From Acetobacter sacchari (GTDB lineage Bacteria > Pseudomonadota > Alphaproteobacteria > Acetobacterales > Acetobacteraceae), in contig NZ_JAFVMF010000016.1 of the NCBI RefSeq assembly GCF_017377715.1, forward strand, positions 1 through 64,000: a stretch of 64,000 nt of DNA, in the 5' to 3' direction. Positions 7,718 to 17,124 of the stretch are shown here, piece after piece; position 1 is the stretch's first letter, and every line of letters starts with the position of its first letter. The notes beneath the pieces are model-generated. The model did no database searches. It was not told the DNA's origin and saw only the letters and a list, made by a program, of their open reading frames with translations. The translations under genes were made by a program, and so were the position numbers.

Positions 7718-9127
7718 TTAAAAATGAAGTGCTCCGTCGTATGCCGCCAGCACCGCCTCATGCATGGATTCGGAAATAGTCGGATGCGGAAACACCGTTT
7801 CCTTCAACTCAGCTTCCGTCAACTCCCCGCTCCGGGCGATCACATAGCCCTGAATCATCTCGGTGACTTCCGCGCCGATCATGTGCGCGCCAAGAAGCTC
7901 TCCCGTCTTCGCGTCGAACACCGTCTTCACCAACCCGTCGACTTCCCCCATGGCAATTGCCTTGCCGTTACCAATGAATGGGAAGCGACCCACCCGGACC
8001 TCATACCCCGCCGCCTTCGCCTTTGCTTCCGTGTAACCCACTGAAGCGATCTGCGGTCGGCAATATGTGCAACCAGGAATTTTTGTCGCGTCAATCGGGT
8101 GGACGTGGCGACCGGCAATAGCTTCCACACACATCACCGCTTCATGGCTGGCCTTGTGCGCAAGCCATGGCGCGCCTGCGACGTCGCCGATGGCGTACAC
8201 GCCTGATTCGCCAGTCCGACACAGTTCGTCGGTGACGATGTGTGTTTTTTCGACCACGATCCGGGTGCCCTCAAGGCCGATATTCTCGACGTTGCCGACA
8301 ATTCCAACAGCAGAGATCACGCGATCGAAGGTCAGGCTATGCGTCTTGCCGCCCGCTTCGATATCGACGCTGACTTCAGAAGCCCCCTTCTTCAAAGGCC
8401 CAACCTTGGCGCCCGTGAGAACCTTCATTCCCTGTTTTTCGAAGGCCGTGCGGGCAAGCTTGCTAATCTCTTCATCCTCGACAGGAAGAATACGATCAGC
8501 GACCTCGACCAGCGTCACCTCGGAGCCCATGTTGCGATAAAACGACGCGAATTCCGTGCCGATCGCACCTGAGCCGATGACCAGCAACCGCTTGGGCAAC
8601 TCTTCCGGAACCAGAGCCTCTCGGTATGACCAGACGAACTTGCCGTCGGGCTCCAGCCCCGGCAACGCGCGCGCGCGCGCGCCTGTCGCAAGAATTACGT
8701 TGGTCGCCGTCAGAACGGTTTTCGCCCCATCCTTCAACGTCACTTCAATCTTGCGCTTTTTACCCGAAACGCCGGAGAGCTTCGCAAGTCCGTCGAAAAC
8801 GGGAACCTTCGCCTTCTTCAGCAGATGCGCCACGCCCCCGGAGAGTTGCTTCGACACGGCACGAGAGCGCGCAACGACCTTCTGGAAGTCGAAGCGAGGA
8901 TTGTCCGCAGCGAACCCGAACTGCCCGAGATCATGCAGCAGGTGGTTGATTTCCGAAGCCCGTAGCAGCGCTTTTGTCGGAATACAGCCCCAGTTAAGGC
9001 AAATACCCCCGAGGTGATTGGCCTCCACAACGGCGACCGACAGTTTCAGTTGCGCTGCGCGAAGGGCCGCGACGTAACCGCCGGGGCCGCCGCCGATGAC
9101 GACAAGATCGAACTCGGTGGTGCTCAT
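7718..9127 (-). CDS. lpd: Dihydrolipoyl dehydrogenase (E3)
   Basis: 469 aa. Flavoprotein that re-oxidises the dihydrolipoyl arms of E2 and passes electrons to NAD+. The N-terminal FAD site VVIGGGPGGYVAA (about 9-21), the redox disulfide GGICLNWGCIPTKALL (about 40-55), the NAD site VIGSGAIGTEFASF and the C-terminal catalytic HPTISESMHEAV (His-Glu pair) are all present. Length is normal for the family. It is the last gene of the minus-strand pdhA-pdhB-pdhC-lpd cluster, with 94 bases and a hairpin separating it from pdhC, and is followed by a strong terminator. It may also serve 2-oxoglutarate dehydrogenase or glycine cleavage, which are not in the window. Confidence 0.97.
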   Translation of the reverse strand: MSTTEFDLVVIGGGPGGYVAALRAAQLKLSVAVVEANHLGGICLNWGCIPTKALLRASEINHLLHDLGQFGFAADNPRFDFQKVVARSRAVSKQLSGGVAHLLKKAKVPVFDGLAKLSGVSGKKRKIEVTLKDGAKTVLTATNVILATGARARALPGLEPDGKFVWSYREALVPEELPKRLLVIGSGAIGTEFASFYRNMGSEVTLVEVADRILPVEDEEISKLARTAFEKQGMKVLTGAKVGPLKKGASEVSVDIEAGGKTHSLTFDRVISAVGIVGNVENIGLEGTRIVVEKTHIVTDELCRTGESGVYAIGDVAGAPWLAHKASHEAVMCVEAIAGRHVHPIDATKIPGCTYCRPQIASVGYTEAKAKAAGYEVRVGRFPFIGNGKAIAMGEVDGLVKTVFDAKTGELLGAHMIGAEVTEMIQGYVIARSGELTEAELKETVFPHPTISESMHEAVLAAYDGALHF

Positions 9128-9177
9128 GCCTGTTTCCTGGCTGATTCTTGAGAAAACGGGATCGATTGAGATCCCCG

Positions 9178-9210
9178 CCCCGGGCGTCGACTACAGCACG
9201 ACGCCCGGGG
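9178..9210 (-). promoter_or_regulatory. Strong hairpin between pdhC and lpd
   Basis: Perfect 12-bp inverted repeat CCCCGGGCGTCG (9178-9189) and CGACGCCCGGGG (9199-9210) with a nine-base loop, located between the pdhC stop and the lpd start. No T-run follows on the minus strand, so it is not a standard terminator. It could stabilise the upstream message, mark a processing site or reduce read-through so that E3 is made in a different amount from E2. Confidence 0.6.
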
Positions 9211-9221
9211 CCACTTCATGT

Positions 9222-10478
9222 TCAGATGACGAGCGCGATCGGATTTTCGACGATCGAACGCAACGTGGACATCCATTGCGCTCCCAGCGCCCCGTCCACC
9301 ACGCGATGGTCCGCAGACAGGGTCGCCGTCATGACCGTCGCTACAGCCAGAGCGTCTCCCTTGACCACGGCGCGTTTTTCACCGGCGGCAATCGCCAGAA
9401 TTCCAGCTTGCGGCGGGTTGATGATCGCAGAGAACGACGTGACGCCGAACATGCCCATATTGGAGATCGAGAACGAGCCTCCCTGAAACTCTTCCGGTTT
9501 CAGCTTGCCTGCACGGGCGCGGGCGACAAGATCCTTGGTCTCGTTGCTGATCTCGCGAAGCGTCTTCTTGTCAGCCTGCCGTATGATCGGGGTGATCAGA
9601 CCGTCGGGAATCGAAACCGCGATCGAGATGTCGACGTCGTTGTATTGAATCAACGCGTCTTCCGTGAAGGACACGTTCAATCCGGGAACACGGCGGAGCG
9701 CGAGAGCCGCCGCCTTCACCAGCATGTCGTTGACCGACAGCTTGAACGCATCCGGCCCATCCTCCGGAGAGGCCTTGTTCAACTGCGACCGCAGCGCAAG
9801 GAGCGCATCCAGTTGCATGTCGATCGACACATAGAAATGCGGAACCGTTGTTTTCGATTCAGTAAGTCGTCGCGCAATCACCTTACGCATCGACGACAGT
9901 GGCGTGCTGGTGAAACCACCAGGCGCAGCAGGAGCAGCAGCCCCTTTTGATGCCGCGGCTGGCGCTGTTTTCGCAGCTTCAACGTCACGTTTCACGATGC
10001 GTCCGTTCGGACCGGAGCCCTTCACGTTCGCAAGGTTGATGCCAGCGTCTTTCGCAATCCGCTTCGCCAATGGCGACGCAAAGACCCGCCCTGCAGGAGC
10101 AGATTTCGTGGGCGCGTTCGACGCGACCTGCGGAACCTTGGCTGCAGGCGCCGCAGCCGCCTGCTCAACGACAGGCTTTTCCTTCGGCGCCTCGACCACA
10201 GCGTTACCCGACGCCGTAACATCAGGAACAGCTTCGCCGTCGTCTACGAGAATAGCGATCGGCGCATTCACAGCCACGCCTTCGGTGCCGGCCGGCACAA
10301 GGATGCGTCCGAGCACGCCCTCGTCAACCGCCTCGACCTCCATCGTCGCCTTGTCGGTTTCGATTTCCGCGATCACGTCACCGGAGGAGACTTTGTCGCC
10401 CTCCTGCTTGAGCCAACGCGAAAGCTTGCCCTCCGTCATAGTCGGCGAGAGGGCCGGCATCAGGATATCGGTAGCCAT
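9222..10478 (-). CDS. pdhC: Pyruvate dehydrogenase E2, dihydrolipoyl acetyltransferase
   Basis: 418 aa. Transfers the acetyl group from E1 to CoA. Domain order: one lipoyl domain (residues 1 to about 78, lipoylated lysine in [10 protein letters not shown]), an Ala/Pro-rich linker, the E1/E3-binding domain (about 130-165, FASPLAKRIAKDAGI), a second linker, and the catalytic acyltransferase domain with DHRVVDGA near the C-terminus. The lipoyl domain is nearly identical to that at the N-terminus of the adjacent E1-beta gene, also at DNA level. Nine bases separate it from pdhB, so both are in one operon. Confidence 0.96.
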   Translation of the reverse strand: MATDILMPALSPTMTEGKLSRWLKQEGDKVSSGDVIAEIETDKATMEVEAVDEGVLGRILVPAGTEGVAVNAPIAILVDDGEAVPDVTASGNAVVEAPKEKPVVEQAAAAPAAKVPQVASNAPTKSAPAGRVFASPLAKRIAKDAGINLANVKGSGPNGRIVKRDVEAAKTAPAAASKGAAAPAAPGGFTSTPLSSMRKVIARRLTESKTTVPHFYVSIDMQLDALLALRSQLNKASPEDGPDAFKLSVNDMLVKAAALALRRVPGLNVSFTEDALIQYNDVDISIAVSIPDGLITPIIRQADKKTLREISNETKDLVARARAGKLKPEEFQGGSFSISNMGMFGVTSFSAIINPPQAGILAIAAGEKRAVVKGDALAVATVMTATLSADHRVVDGALGAQWMSTLRSIVENPIALVI

Positions 10479-10487
10479 GATGTCTCC

Positions 10488-11861
10488 TCAGACCAGCTTG
10501 CGGACGGCGTCCACAACCCAGTCAGGCTGCGGCAGTGCGAGTTTTTCCAGATTGGCGGCGAAAGGCATCGGCACATCGACTCCCGCAACGCGCACCGGTG
10601 GCGCATCCAGCCAGTCGAACGCGTGCTCGATGATCTGCATGACGATTTCCGCGCCGATACCTGCGAAGGGCCAACCTTCCTCCACCGTCACCAGACGGGA
10701 GGTCTTCTTCACGCTCTCCACGATGGTCGCGATATCCAGCGGACGGATGGAACGCAGGTTGATGACCTCCGCATCAATCCCCTGTTCAGCCAGAATATCC
10801 GCCGCAGCCATGGCTGTTCCAACGGAGATCGAGAAACCGACCAGCGTGACGTCCTTGCCGGGCCGCTCGATTTTCGCCTTGCCGATCGGGAGAATGAAAT
10901 CTTCATCGACGGGGCACTGGAATTTGTGCCCGTAGAGCATTTCGTTTTCCAGCACGATCACCGGGTTCGGATCGCGAATGGCCGCGCGCAGCAGACCCTT
11001 CGCATCCGCCGCCGACCATGGGGCGACAACTTTCAGGCCGGGAACGTGCCCGTACCAGCTCGCATAACATTGCGAATGCTGTGCGCCGACGCGCGACGCA
11101 GCGCCGTTCGGGGCGCGGAAGACGATGGGGCAACCCATCTGCCCACCGGACATATACAGCGTCTTCGCTGCGGAATTGATAATGTGGTCGATGGCCTGCA
11201 TCGAGAAGTTCATCGTCATGAACTCGACGATCGGACGCAGCCCCGTAAGCGCGGCGCCCGTCGCCATGCCCGTGAAGCCGTGTTCAGTGATCGGCATGTC
11301 GATGACACGCCCTTCGCCGAACTCGTCAAGCAGTCCCTGCGACACCTTGTAGGCGCCCTGATACTGACCGACTTCCTCACCGATCAGGAACACGTCCGGA
11401 TCGCGTCGCATTTCCAGCGCCATGGCGTCGCGCAGCGCTTCGCGTACGGTGATTTCGCTCGTCTCACCCCAGTCCTTTTCAGGTTCAGGCGCAGACAGCG
11501 CAACCGGAGCGGCTGCAGGTTTGGACGCCGTGGCGGACTCTGCCGCTGCTTCGACTTTTTCCGGCGCGGCAGAGGGCCCAGCCGACTGTGCGGCGCCACC
11601 CGCTTCGGGAACGCTCTCCCCGTCAGCAACGAGAACGGCGATCGGCGCATTCACAGCCACGCCTTCGGTTCCCTCAGGCACAAGAATACGACCAAGCACG
11701 CCTTCGTCGACAGCCTCGACCTCCATCGTCGCCTTGTCGGTTTCGATTTCCGCGATCACGTCGCCGGAGGACACTTTGTCGCCCTCTTTCTTGAGCCAAC
11801 GGGCGATCTTGCCCTCGGTCATGGTCGGCGAAAGCGCCGGCATCAGAATATCGGTGGCCAT
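10488..11861 (-). CDS. pdhB: Pyruvate dehydrogenase E1 beta with N-terminal lipoyl domain
   Basis: 457 aa. The beta subunit of the thiamine-diphosphate E1 that decarboxylates pyruvate. The first 80 or so residues are a complete lipoyl domain (lysine in [10 protein letters not shown]), joined by an Ala/Pro/Glu-rich linker to the E1-beta core, which begins near [14 protein letters not shown]. The core contains [13 protein letters not shown], the TEHGFTGMA loop and the C-terminal transketolase domain ([11 protein letters not shown]). The fused lipoyl domain is well known in alphaproteobacteria and explains the extra length over plain E1-beta (about 330 aa). Its start lies five bases after the pdhA stop. 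Confidence 0.96.
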   Translation of the reverse strand: MATDILMPALSPTMTEGKIARWLKKEGDKVSSGDVIAEIETDKATMEVEAVDEGVLGRILVPEGTEGVAVNAPIAVLVADGESVPEAGGAAQSAGPSAAPEKVEAAAESATASKPAAAPVALSAPEPEKDWGETSEITVREALRDAMALEMRRDPDVFLIGEEVGQYQGAYKVSQGLLDEFGEGRVIDMPITEHGFTGMATGAALTGLRPIVEFMTMNFSMQAIDHIINSAAKTLYMSGGQMGCPIVFRAPNGAASRVGAQHSQCYASWYGHVPGLKVVAPWSAADAKGLLRAAIRDPNPVIVLENEMLYGHKFQCPVDEDFILPIGKAKIERPGKDVTLVGFSISVGTAMAAADILAEQGIDAEVINLRSIRPLDIATIVESVKKTSRLVTVEEGWPFAGIGAEIVMQIIEHAFDWLDAPPVRVAGVDVPMPFAANLEKLALPQPDWVVDAVRKLV

Positions 11862-11866
11862 TACGC

Positions 11867-12880
11867 TTACGCCTCTACCAGCACGTCTGTGTACAGTTCC
11901 GCCGGATCAGGCTCCGGGCTCGTTTTCGCAAATTCCGTGGCGTCAGCGACGACGGCCTTGATGCCATCCTCTACGGCCTTCAGTTCGGCTTCCTCGACGC
12001 CCGAGGCGAGCAACTGGCTACGAACGTGATCGATCGGATCATGCTTCTGACGAATTTCGTCGACTTCGCTGCGCTGACGATATTTCGCCGGATCGGACAT
12101 GGAATGACCGCGATAGCGATACGTCGACATCTCCAGCAGGTACGGCCCGTTGCCTGCGCGGCAGTAGGCGACGGCTTCCCGTGTCGCTGCGTTGACGGCG
12201 GAAACATCCATGCCGTCAACCTGCTTTCCCGGAATGCCCCAAGGTTCGCCATTGCGCCAAAGATGCTGAGACGCCGCCGAAGACCGCTCGACGCTCGTCC
12301 CCATGCCATAGCGGTTGTTTTCGATCACGAACACACAAGGCAGTTTGTGCAGGGCGGCGAGATTGAAGCTTTCGTACACCTGTCCCTGATTGGATGCGCC
12401 TTCGCCGAAATAGGTCATCGAGACCTCATCCGTGCCACGATACTTGTTGGCGAAAGCGAGACCTATGCCCAGCGCAACCTGCGCGCCCACAATGCCGTGG
12501 CCGCCGTAAAAATTCTTCTCACGCGAGAACATGTGCATCGAGCCGCCCTTGCCGCGCGAATACCCGGTCGCTCGACCGGTCAGCTCCGCCATGACGCCGC
12601 GCGGGTCCATGCCAGCCGCGATCATCTGACCGTGGTCGCGGTACGACGTGATGATCTTGTCGCCTTCCTTGAGCGCCATCTGCACACCGACGACGACCGC
12701 TTCCTGCCCGATATACAGATGGCAGAACCCGCCGATGAGTCCCATGCCGTAGAGCTGGCCGGCCCTCTCCTCGAAACGACGAATCAGAAGCATGTCGTGA
12801 AAGGCGCGCTTGAGGCCTTCCGTGTCGAGCGAGGGGTCGTTCCGTCCCGCTGCCAGGTTGGACGTGGGGGTATCAGCCAT
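11867..12880 (-). CDS. pdhA: Pyruvate dehydrogenase E1 alpha
   Basis: 337 aa from the ATG at 12880, which has GGAG nine bases upstream. A longer open frame to 13039 overlaps moaC and is rejected. It provides the thiamine diphosphate site of E1: the TPP/Mg motif GEGASNQGQ...ENN is present, with YRDHGQM and [10 protein letters not shown] upstream and the phosphorylation-loop-like [11 protein letters not shown]. With pdhB it forms the E1 heterotetramer. It is the first gene of the pdh-lpd cluster. A short 68-base gap to moaC upstream may carry its own promoter. Confidence 0.96.
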   Translation of the reverse strand: MADTPTSNLAAGRNDPSLDTEGLKRAFHDMLLIRRFEERAGQLYGMGLIGGFCHLYIGQEAVVVGVQMALKEGDKIITSYRDHGQMIAAGMDPRGVMAELTGRATGYSRGKGGSMHMFSREKNFYGGHGIVGAQVALGIGLAFANKYRGTDEVSMTYFGEGASNQGQVYESFNLAALHKLPCVFVIENNRYGMGTSVERSSAASQHLWRNGEPWGIPGKQVDGMDVSAVNAATREAVAYCRAGNGPYLLEMSTYRYRGHSMSDPAKYRQRSEVDEIRQKHDPIDHVRSQLLASGVEEAELKAVEDGIKAVVADATEFAKTSPEPDPAELYTDVLVEA

Positions 12881-12911
12881 AAAAAACGCTCCACTCGTCA
12901 AAATACATCGT

Positions 12912-12936
12912 GCGGGCGACGCAGCACGCCGCCCGC
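12912..12936 (-). promoter_or_regulatory. Hairpin between moaC and pdhA
   Basis: Seven-base-pair GC stem GCGGGCG (12912-12918) with CGCCCGC (12930-12936) and an 11-base loop, 13 bases beyond the moaC stop on the minus strand. The following sequence on that strand has only a short T-stretch (ATTTTG). It may be a weak terminator dividing the trp-moaC block from pdhA, or a leader structure of the pdh message. Confidence 0.45.
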
Positions 12937-12948
12937 CTGTCGGGATTT

Positions 12949-13452
12949 TCAGGAACCCGTAAAATCGCCGGACCGTCCGCCAGATTTTTGCACAAGACGT
13001 ATATCGCCGATACGCATTGAGCGATCCAGAGCCTTGCACATGTCATAAACTGTTAGTGCGCTGACGCTTACGGCAGTCAACGCCTCCATCTCGACCCCGG
13101 TTTGGCCGCAAGTTTTAGCCGTTGCTTCGACTTCGACAGCTCCAGGCGTTACCTCAAGCGTCACCTTAACCGAGGTCAACATTATGGGATGACAGAGCGG
13201 AATCAGGTCCGAAGTGCGCTTCGCAGCCATCACACCTGCGATACGGGCCGCCGCGAGCACGTCACCTTTCGGCATTTCGCCAGAAGACAAAAGCCGCGCG
13301 ATTTCCGGCGCCATGCTCACGCGACCACGGGCCACCGCAACGCGCACGGTCTCCCGCTTCCCCGAAACGTCGACCATGAGGGCCCGCCCACGCGCATCGA
13401 GGTGCGTGAATCCATCGGGGTCAACCCCGGATTCCAAATCATCTGAAGACAT
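12949..13452 (-). CDS. moaC: Cyclic pyranopterin monophosphate synthase
   Basis: 167 aa. Converts the MoaA product to cyclic pyranopterin monophosphate, an early step of molybdenum cofactor synthesis. Family motifs are visible: [14 protein letters not shown] near residue 25, the substrate-site [11 protein letters not shown] (about 82-92), [15 protein letters not shown] and the conserved [10 protein letters not shown] (with Lys-Ala-Asp). Normal length. It follows trpC by 45 bases on the same strand, an order common in alphaproteobacteria. The molybdoenzymes it serves lie outside the window. Confidence 0.95.
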   Translation of the reverse strand: MSSDDLESGVDPDGFTHLDARGRALMVDVSGKRETVRVAVARGRVSMAPEIARLLSSGEMPKGDVLAAARIAGVMAAKRTSDLIPLCHPIMLTSVKVTLEVTPGAVEVEATAKTCGQTGVEMEALTAVSVSALTVYDMCKALDRSMRIGDIRLVQKSGGRSGDFTGS

Positions 13453-13497
13453 TACGCCAGCGCTCCGCCTGACAGGACGTGGGAAACGTCGCGCCGG

Positions 13498-14355
13498 TCA
13501 GCCCTGACCAAGCAACGCTCGTGCGGCGACGCCTGGATCCTCGTGACGCAACAACGATTCACCTACGAGGAAACCGCTGGCTCCGACCGATCCAAGACGG
13601 ACGACATCCTCATGCGTGCCGATGCCACTTTCCGACACGATAATCTTGTCAGGCGGCACCAACGGCGCGAGCCGCATCGTCGTTTCCAGATCCGTGCGAA
13701 GCGACTTTAGGTCTCGATTGTTGATCCCGATCAGGGAGGTGTCGAGAGCCAGAGCACGCGTCAACTCCTCCTCGGAGTGCACCTCGACCAGCACATCAAT
13801 GTCGAGGCCGCGCGCATGATCCACAAGTTCGGCAGCCTCCACGTCCGTGAGGATCGCCATGATCAGCAACACGCAATCGGCGCCGATCAGTCGCGTCTCG
13901 TAGATTTGCCATGGATCGAAGATGAAGTCCTTCCGCAACACCGGAAGGTCGCAGGCCGCGCGGGCCGCCTTCAGATCCTCCAAGTCACCGTGAAAGCAGG
14001 AGCTTTCCGTGAGGATCGACAGGCAGGCGGCGCCCGCCGCTTCGTATGACTTCGCGATGGCGACCGGGTCGTACGGGTCGCGCAACAGCCCGGCCGACGG
14101 CGACGCCTTCTTGATTTCAGCGATCAAGCCCGGAAGCTGGTCCGCCGTCTTCTCCTTGAGAGCTCGACCAAACCCGCGAGGCGCAAATTCCGTCTCACGC
14201 GCCTTCGCCGAGATGTCCTTCAGAGACATCAGTGTCGAACGATGCGCCACTTCGATCCGGGAGCGCGCGACAATGCGGGCCAGAACGTCTGGCAGCGAGG
14301 AATTACCCTCCCCCGACGCCTCAACAGGCACCTCATTCGGCGTCTCGTTCATCAT
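13498..14355 (-). CDS. trpC: Indole-3-glycerol phosphate synthase
   Basis: 285 aa. A (beta/alpha)8 enzyme that closes the indole ring from carboxyphenylaminodeoxyribulose phosphate in tryptophan synthesis. Seen: LIAEIKKASPSAG (about 76-88), VLRKDFIFDPWQIYE (catalytic Lys), LIGINNRDLKSLRTDL and VSESGIGTHEDV near the phosphate site, ending with FLVGESLL. It is the mono-functional form, not fused to TrpF. The first two codons are ATG-ATG; the second, at 14352, gives better spacing from an AGGGA. It lies 88 bases after trpD. Confidence 0.95.
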   Translation of the reverse strand: MMNETPNEVPVEASGEGNSSLPDVLARIVARSRIEVAHRSTLMSLKDISAKARETEFAPRGFGRALKEKTADQLPGLIAEIKKASPSAGLLRDPYDPVAIAKSYEAAGAACLSILTESSCFHGDLEDLKAARAACDLPVLRKDFIFDPWQIYETRLIGADCVLLIMAILTDVEAAELVDHARGLDIDVLVEVHSEEELTRALALDTSLIGINNRDLKSLRTDLETTMRLAPLVPPDKIIVSESGIGTHEDVVRLGSVGASGFLVGESLLRHEDPGVAARALLGQG

Positions 14356-14443
14356 GTCCCTGATCTCGCATTTGAAACTGTAATTCGGGTCGAACGCAGC
14401 TCGAAGCCGCTCCCACCCATAGCGAAAGTCGCGTCACCAACTG

Positions 14444-15583
14444 TCACGAACCGCTCCCGCTCCGGTCGCTCGCAACCTCAGTTCCGCCCCTACGGGCAGC
14501 CTGAAGACTGGATAGCGCCGCGCCATTGTCGATCACATGCGCCGCAAGCGCAACGAGTTCCCGTAAAGCCTCCGGGACTATGCGGCCTGCCTGCAGCACC
14601 ACGCCGCGTCCCGCCACATGCAACGCGCACGCCGCGTTGAGCAAAACAGTGTCCCTGTAAGGTCCATGGGCGCCCTTTAGCAACGCCAACAGCGCTTCCG
14701 CGTTTTCGACCGGACCACCGCCTGCTATCGCTGATATAGGCGCAGAAGGCAGGCCCGCCATATCCGGAGTGAGAATCGTGCGAATAATTTCGCCGTTCTC
14801 CAGAGCTGCTATCTCCGTAGGGCCAGACAGCGTGACTTCGTCGACGCCCCGGGACGGAACACCCGGCCCAACACCGGGAACGTCGCCGCAAACAGCCCAC
14901 ACACGCTCGGACCCAAGGTCACGCAGCGTCGTCACGACCGGCTCGAGCCACACAGCCTCGGGAACCCCGACGAGCTGCCGCGTCACGCGCGCCGGGTTGG
15001 CCAGAGGCCCGACGAGATTGAATAAGGTTCGCACGCCCAGCGCCCGCCGAGCGCCTGCGGCATGGCGCATAGCCGGGTGATGGGATGGCGCCGCCATGAA
15101 GATGAGTCGCCGATCACGCAGCTCCGCCCCGAGGGTCGCGCAGTCGCTTTCAAGCGGCACCCCGAGCGCGCCCAACACGTCTGATGCTCCAGACAAGGAG
15201 GACAATGCCCGGTTGCCATGTTTGGCGACGGGAACGCCCAGGGCCGAGACGACGAACGCCACAGCCGTCGACACGTTGAGCGTCCCGTGACCGTCTCCGC
15301 CTGTGCCGCATACGTCGATAGCGCCCGGCGGCGGTTCCTCGATCGCCAACATGCGGGAACGCACCGCGAGAACAGCGCCGAGCAGTTCCTCCTGTCGCTC
15401 CCCCCGCACCCTGAGCCCCATCAGGAACGCTGCGATCTGCGCCTCGCTGGCCGCGCCATCCATGATCAGACCGAAGGCGTTTCGCGCCTCGTCCACGGAA
15501 AAGGGGCGCCCGGTGGCCACGGCGGCCAAAACCGGGCGAAAGGGATCGGCGTCCGTGGCCACAACATGAGTCGCGCCGCTCAT
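14444..15583 (-). CDS. trpD: Anthranilate phosphoribosyltransferase
   Basis: 379 aa. Transfers phosphoribose from PRPP to anthranilate. Signature stretch CGTGGDGHGTLNVST (about 92-106) binds PRPP, followed by KHGNRALSSLSGASDVLGALG and HPAMRHAAGARRALGVRTLFN. The protein is some 30 residues longer than many TrpDs, through a short N-terminal extension and a C-terminal tail rich in Ser/Gly/Arg that adds no domain. It lies between trpG (57 bases upstream) and trpC on the same strand. Confidence 0.95.
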   Translation of the reverse strand: MSGATHVVATDADPFRPVLAAVATGRPFSVDEARNAFGLIMDGAASEAQIAAFLMGLRVRGERQEELLGAVLAVRSRMLAIEEPPPGAIDVCGTGGDGHGTLNVSTAVAFVVSALGVPVAKHGNRALSSLSGASDVLGALGVPLESDCATLGAELRDRRLIFMAAPSHHPAMRHAAGARRALGVRTLFNLVGPLANPARVTRQLVGVPEAVWLEPVVTTLRDLGSERVWAVCGDVPGVGPGVPSRGVDEVTLSGPTEIAALENGEIIRTILTPDMAGLPSAPISAIAGGGPVENAEALLALLKGAHGPYRDTVLLNAACALHVAGRGVVLQAGRIVPEALRELVALAAHVIDNGAALSSLQAARRGGTEVASDRSGSGS

Positions 15584-15640
15584 GCAGGTTGCACGATGAC
15601 GGTTCGCCGGGATCGAAACTCTGACATTACCCGCGCAGCC

Positions 15641-16237
15641 TCACGCCGCCTTCCGCGTCGCGCGCCATCCGCGCGCAGACGCGAGAAAATTCGCCAATAT
15701 GTCGCGGCCATGTTCCGACGCGATGCTTTCGGGATGGAACTGCACGCCATGGATTGGCAGCACGCGATGGCGCAATCCCATGATGACGCCGTCGTCAGTC
15801 CACGCGGTTTTTTCAAGCGCGTCGGGGAACGTAGCCGGATCGACGGTCAGGCTGTGGTAGCGGGTCGCAAGGAAGGGGCTGGGCAGGCCTGCGAACACAT
15901 CGGCCCCGTCATGAAACACCTTGCTCACCTTGCCATGCACCGGGCTCGGAGCCCTGACGACGTCTCCGCCGAAGACCTGACCAATCGCCTGATGGCCCAG
16001 ACACACGCCGAATATGGGAATCACGCCCCCGGCCTGACGGATCAGGTCGCAGCAGACGCCCGCTTCGTTGGGGGTGCACGGACCGGGAGACAGCACGATC
16101 GCCTCCGGCGCCAGCGCAATCGCCTGCTCGGCGGTTAGCGCGTCGTTGCGGCGGACGTCGCAGACTTCACCCAGTTCGCCCAGGTAATGGACGAGATTGA
16201 AGGTGAAGCTGTCGTAGTTGTCGATCAACAGGATCAT
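15641..16237 (-). CDS. trpG: Anthranilate synthase glutamine amidotransferase component
   Basis: 198 aa from the ATG at 16237 ([14 protein letters not shown], the usual TrpG/PabA N-terminus). A longer frame to 16294 adds 19 residues not seen in the family. Class I glutamine amidotransferase supplying ammonia to TrpE: oxyanion loop [12 protein letters not shown], nucleophile Cys in [10 protein letters not shown], and HPES with the catalytic His/Glu near the C-terminus. It heads the trpG-trpD-trpC-moaC block. trpE is not adjacent. In many bacteria this subunit is shared with aminodeoxychorismate synthase (PabA role), which cannot be excluded here. Confidence 0.93.
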   Translation of the reverse strand: MILLIDNYDSFTFNLVHYLGELGEVCDVRRNDALTAEQAIALAPEAIVLSPGPCTPNEAGVCCDLIRQAGGVIPIFGVCLGHQAIGQVFGGDVVRAPSPVHGKVSKVFHDGADVFAGLPSPFLATRYHSLTVDPATFPDALEKTAWTDDGVIMGLRHRVLPIHGVQFHPESIASEHGRDILANFLASARGWRATRKAA

Positions 16238-16359
16238 GCCTTTATGATGGCGATCCGTCGGCTTCCGGTCAAACCCCTCCCCAACGCAGCGCACGTCATG
16301 CCAGAGGTTGACAGAATCTGATCAGGCGATCGCATTGATTGGGATCACCTGCTTCGGAA
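16238..16359. promoter_or_regulatory. Divergent promoter region trpG / deoxyribosyltransferase
   Basis: The 122 bases between the divergent trpG and nucleoside 2-deoxyribosyltransferase genes must contain the promoters of both, including that of the trp-moaC block. No trp leader peptide with tandem tryptophan codons and no attenuator hairpin is visible here. Confidence 0.45.
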
Positions 16360-16989
16360 ATGAGTCCCCCCCCCGCCGTGCCGACGAAACCTAAATCCAC
16401 CAGTCACCGCCCCCGCGTGTACCTTGCAGGCGATCTCGTCTTCCGCCCCGACCCGGAGAGCCTGTTCGCCACCCTGAAGGCGGTATGCGCAGCGCACGGT
16501 CTGGAAGGCGTGGCGCCGCTGGACGGACAGATCGACCTCAGCGGACTACCGCCCGGACTGGAAACGACGCTGTCCATCGTCACAGCCGATCGCAATCTCA
16601 TGGATTCATGTGATGCGGGGATATTTTGCCTCGACCCGTTTCGCCGCGCCGCCGACATGGACCCCGGCACCGCCGTCGAGATCGGCTACATGGCGGCGCA
16701 GGACAAAGCGCTGGAAGGCTATACCGTCGACGGCAGATCCTATCCCGATAAAGTACGGGACTACTGCGCCCGAGCATGGGGCGAAGGCCTGCGCCTGCGC
16801 CAGACCACGGGGGGCAGCGGGTCATTAGAGGATGCTGACGGCCTGATCGTGCATTCGGAAGGGATGGTTCAGAACGGCATGACGGAAGGCTTCATTCGCC
16901 TCTCCGGCGGCTCCGTCCATGTCGCCACAACGCTTCCGGAAGCGCTGGCCCTTGCTGCCGCGGCCTTGGCGAAGCGCCTTGCAGACTGA
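16360..16989 (+). CDS. Nucleoside 2-deoxyribosyltransferase family protein
   Basis: 209 aa from the ATG at 16360; a TTG at 16339 would add seven residues but is less likely. Family motifs: RVYLAGDLVFRPD near the N-terminus, VTADRNLMDSCDAGIFCLDPF and DPGTAVEIGYMAAQDKALEGYT, where the Glu of VEIGYM is the expected nucleophile. Such enzymes exchange or hydrolyse the N-glycosidic bond of 2'-deoxynucleosides in nucleotide salvage. The gene is monocistronic and divergent from trpG. Exact substrate unknown. Confidence 0.82.
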   Translation: MSPPPAVPTKPKSTSHRPRVYLAGDLVFRPDPESLFATLKAVCAAHGLEGVAPLDGQIDLSGLPPGLETTLSIVTADRNLMDSCDAGIFCLDPFRRAADMDPGTAVEIGYMAAQDKALEGYTVDGRSYPDKVRDYCARAWGEGLRLRQTTGGSGSLEDADGLIVHSEGMVQNGMTEGFIRLSGGSVHVATTLPEALALAAAALAKRLAD

Positions 16990-17124
16990 CCAAGCGTCGA
17001 TACGATCTTACAACAGATTATAGCCGGTATGTATAAACCGATTATCTGTCATTGAAAAATTTCATATAAATCCTGATGCTCCTGCGCCGTCGGCTGGCGG
17101 AGGATCAGCGCGGATTTTTAACAA

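Noticed and set aside
8666-8682. Alternating CG dinucleotide run inside lpd, a possible Z-DNA or slippage site
   Set aside because: It encodes an Arg/Ala stretch in frame within a conserved enzyme; dinucleotide slippage would destroy lpd, and no biological signal is evident.
10623-12029. 468-codon open frame on the plus strand opposite pdhB
   Set aside because: Arg/His-rich translation typical of a reverse-strand shadow; pdhB is certain.
16238-16359. Tryptophan attenuator in the trpG leader
   Set aside because: No short ORF with adjacent Trp codons and no competing hairpins were found.
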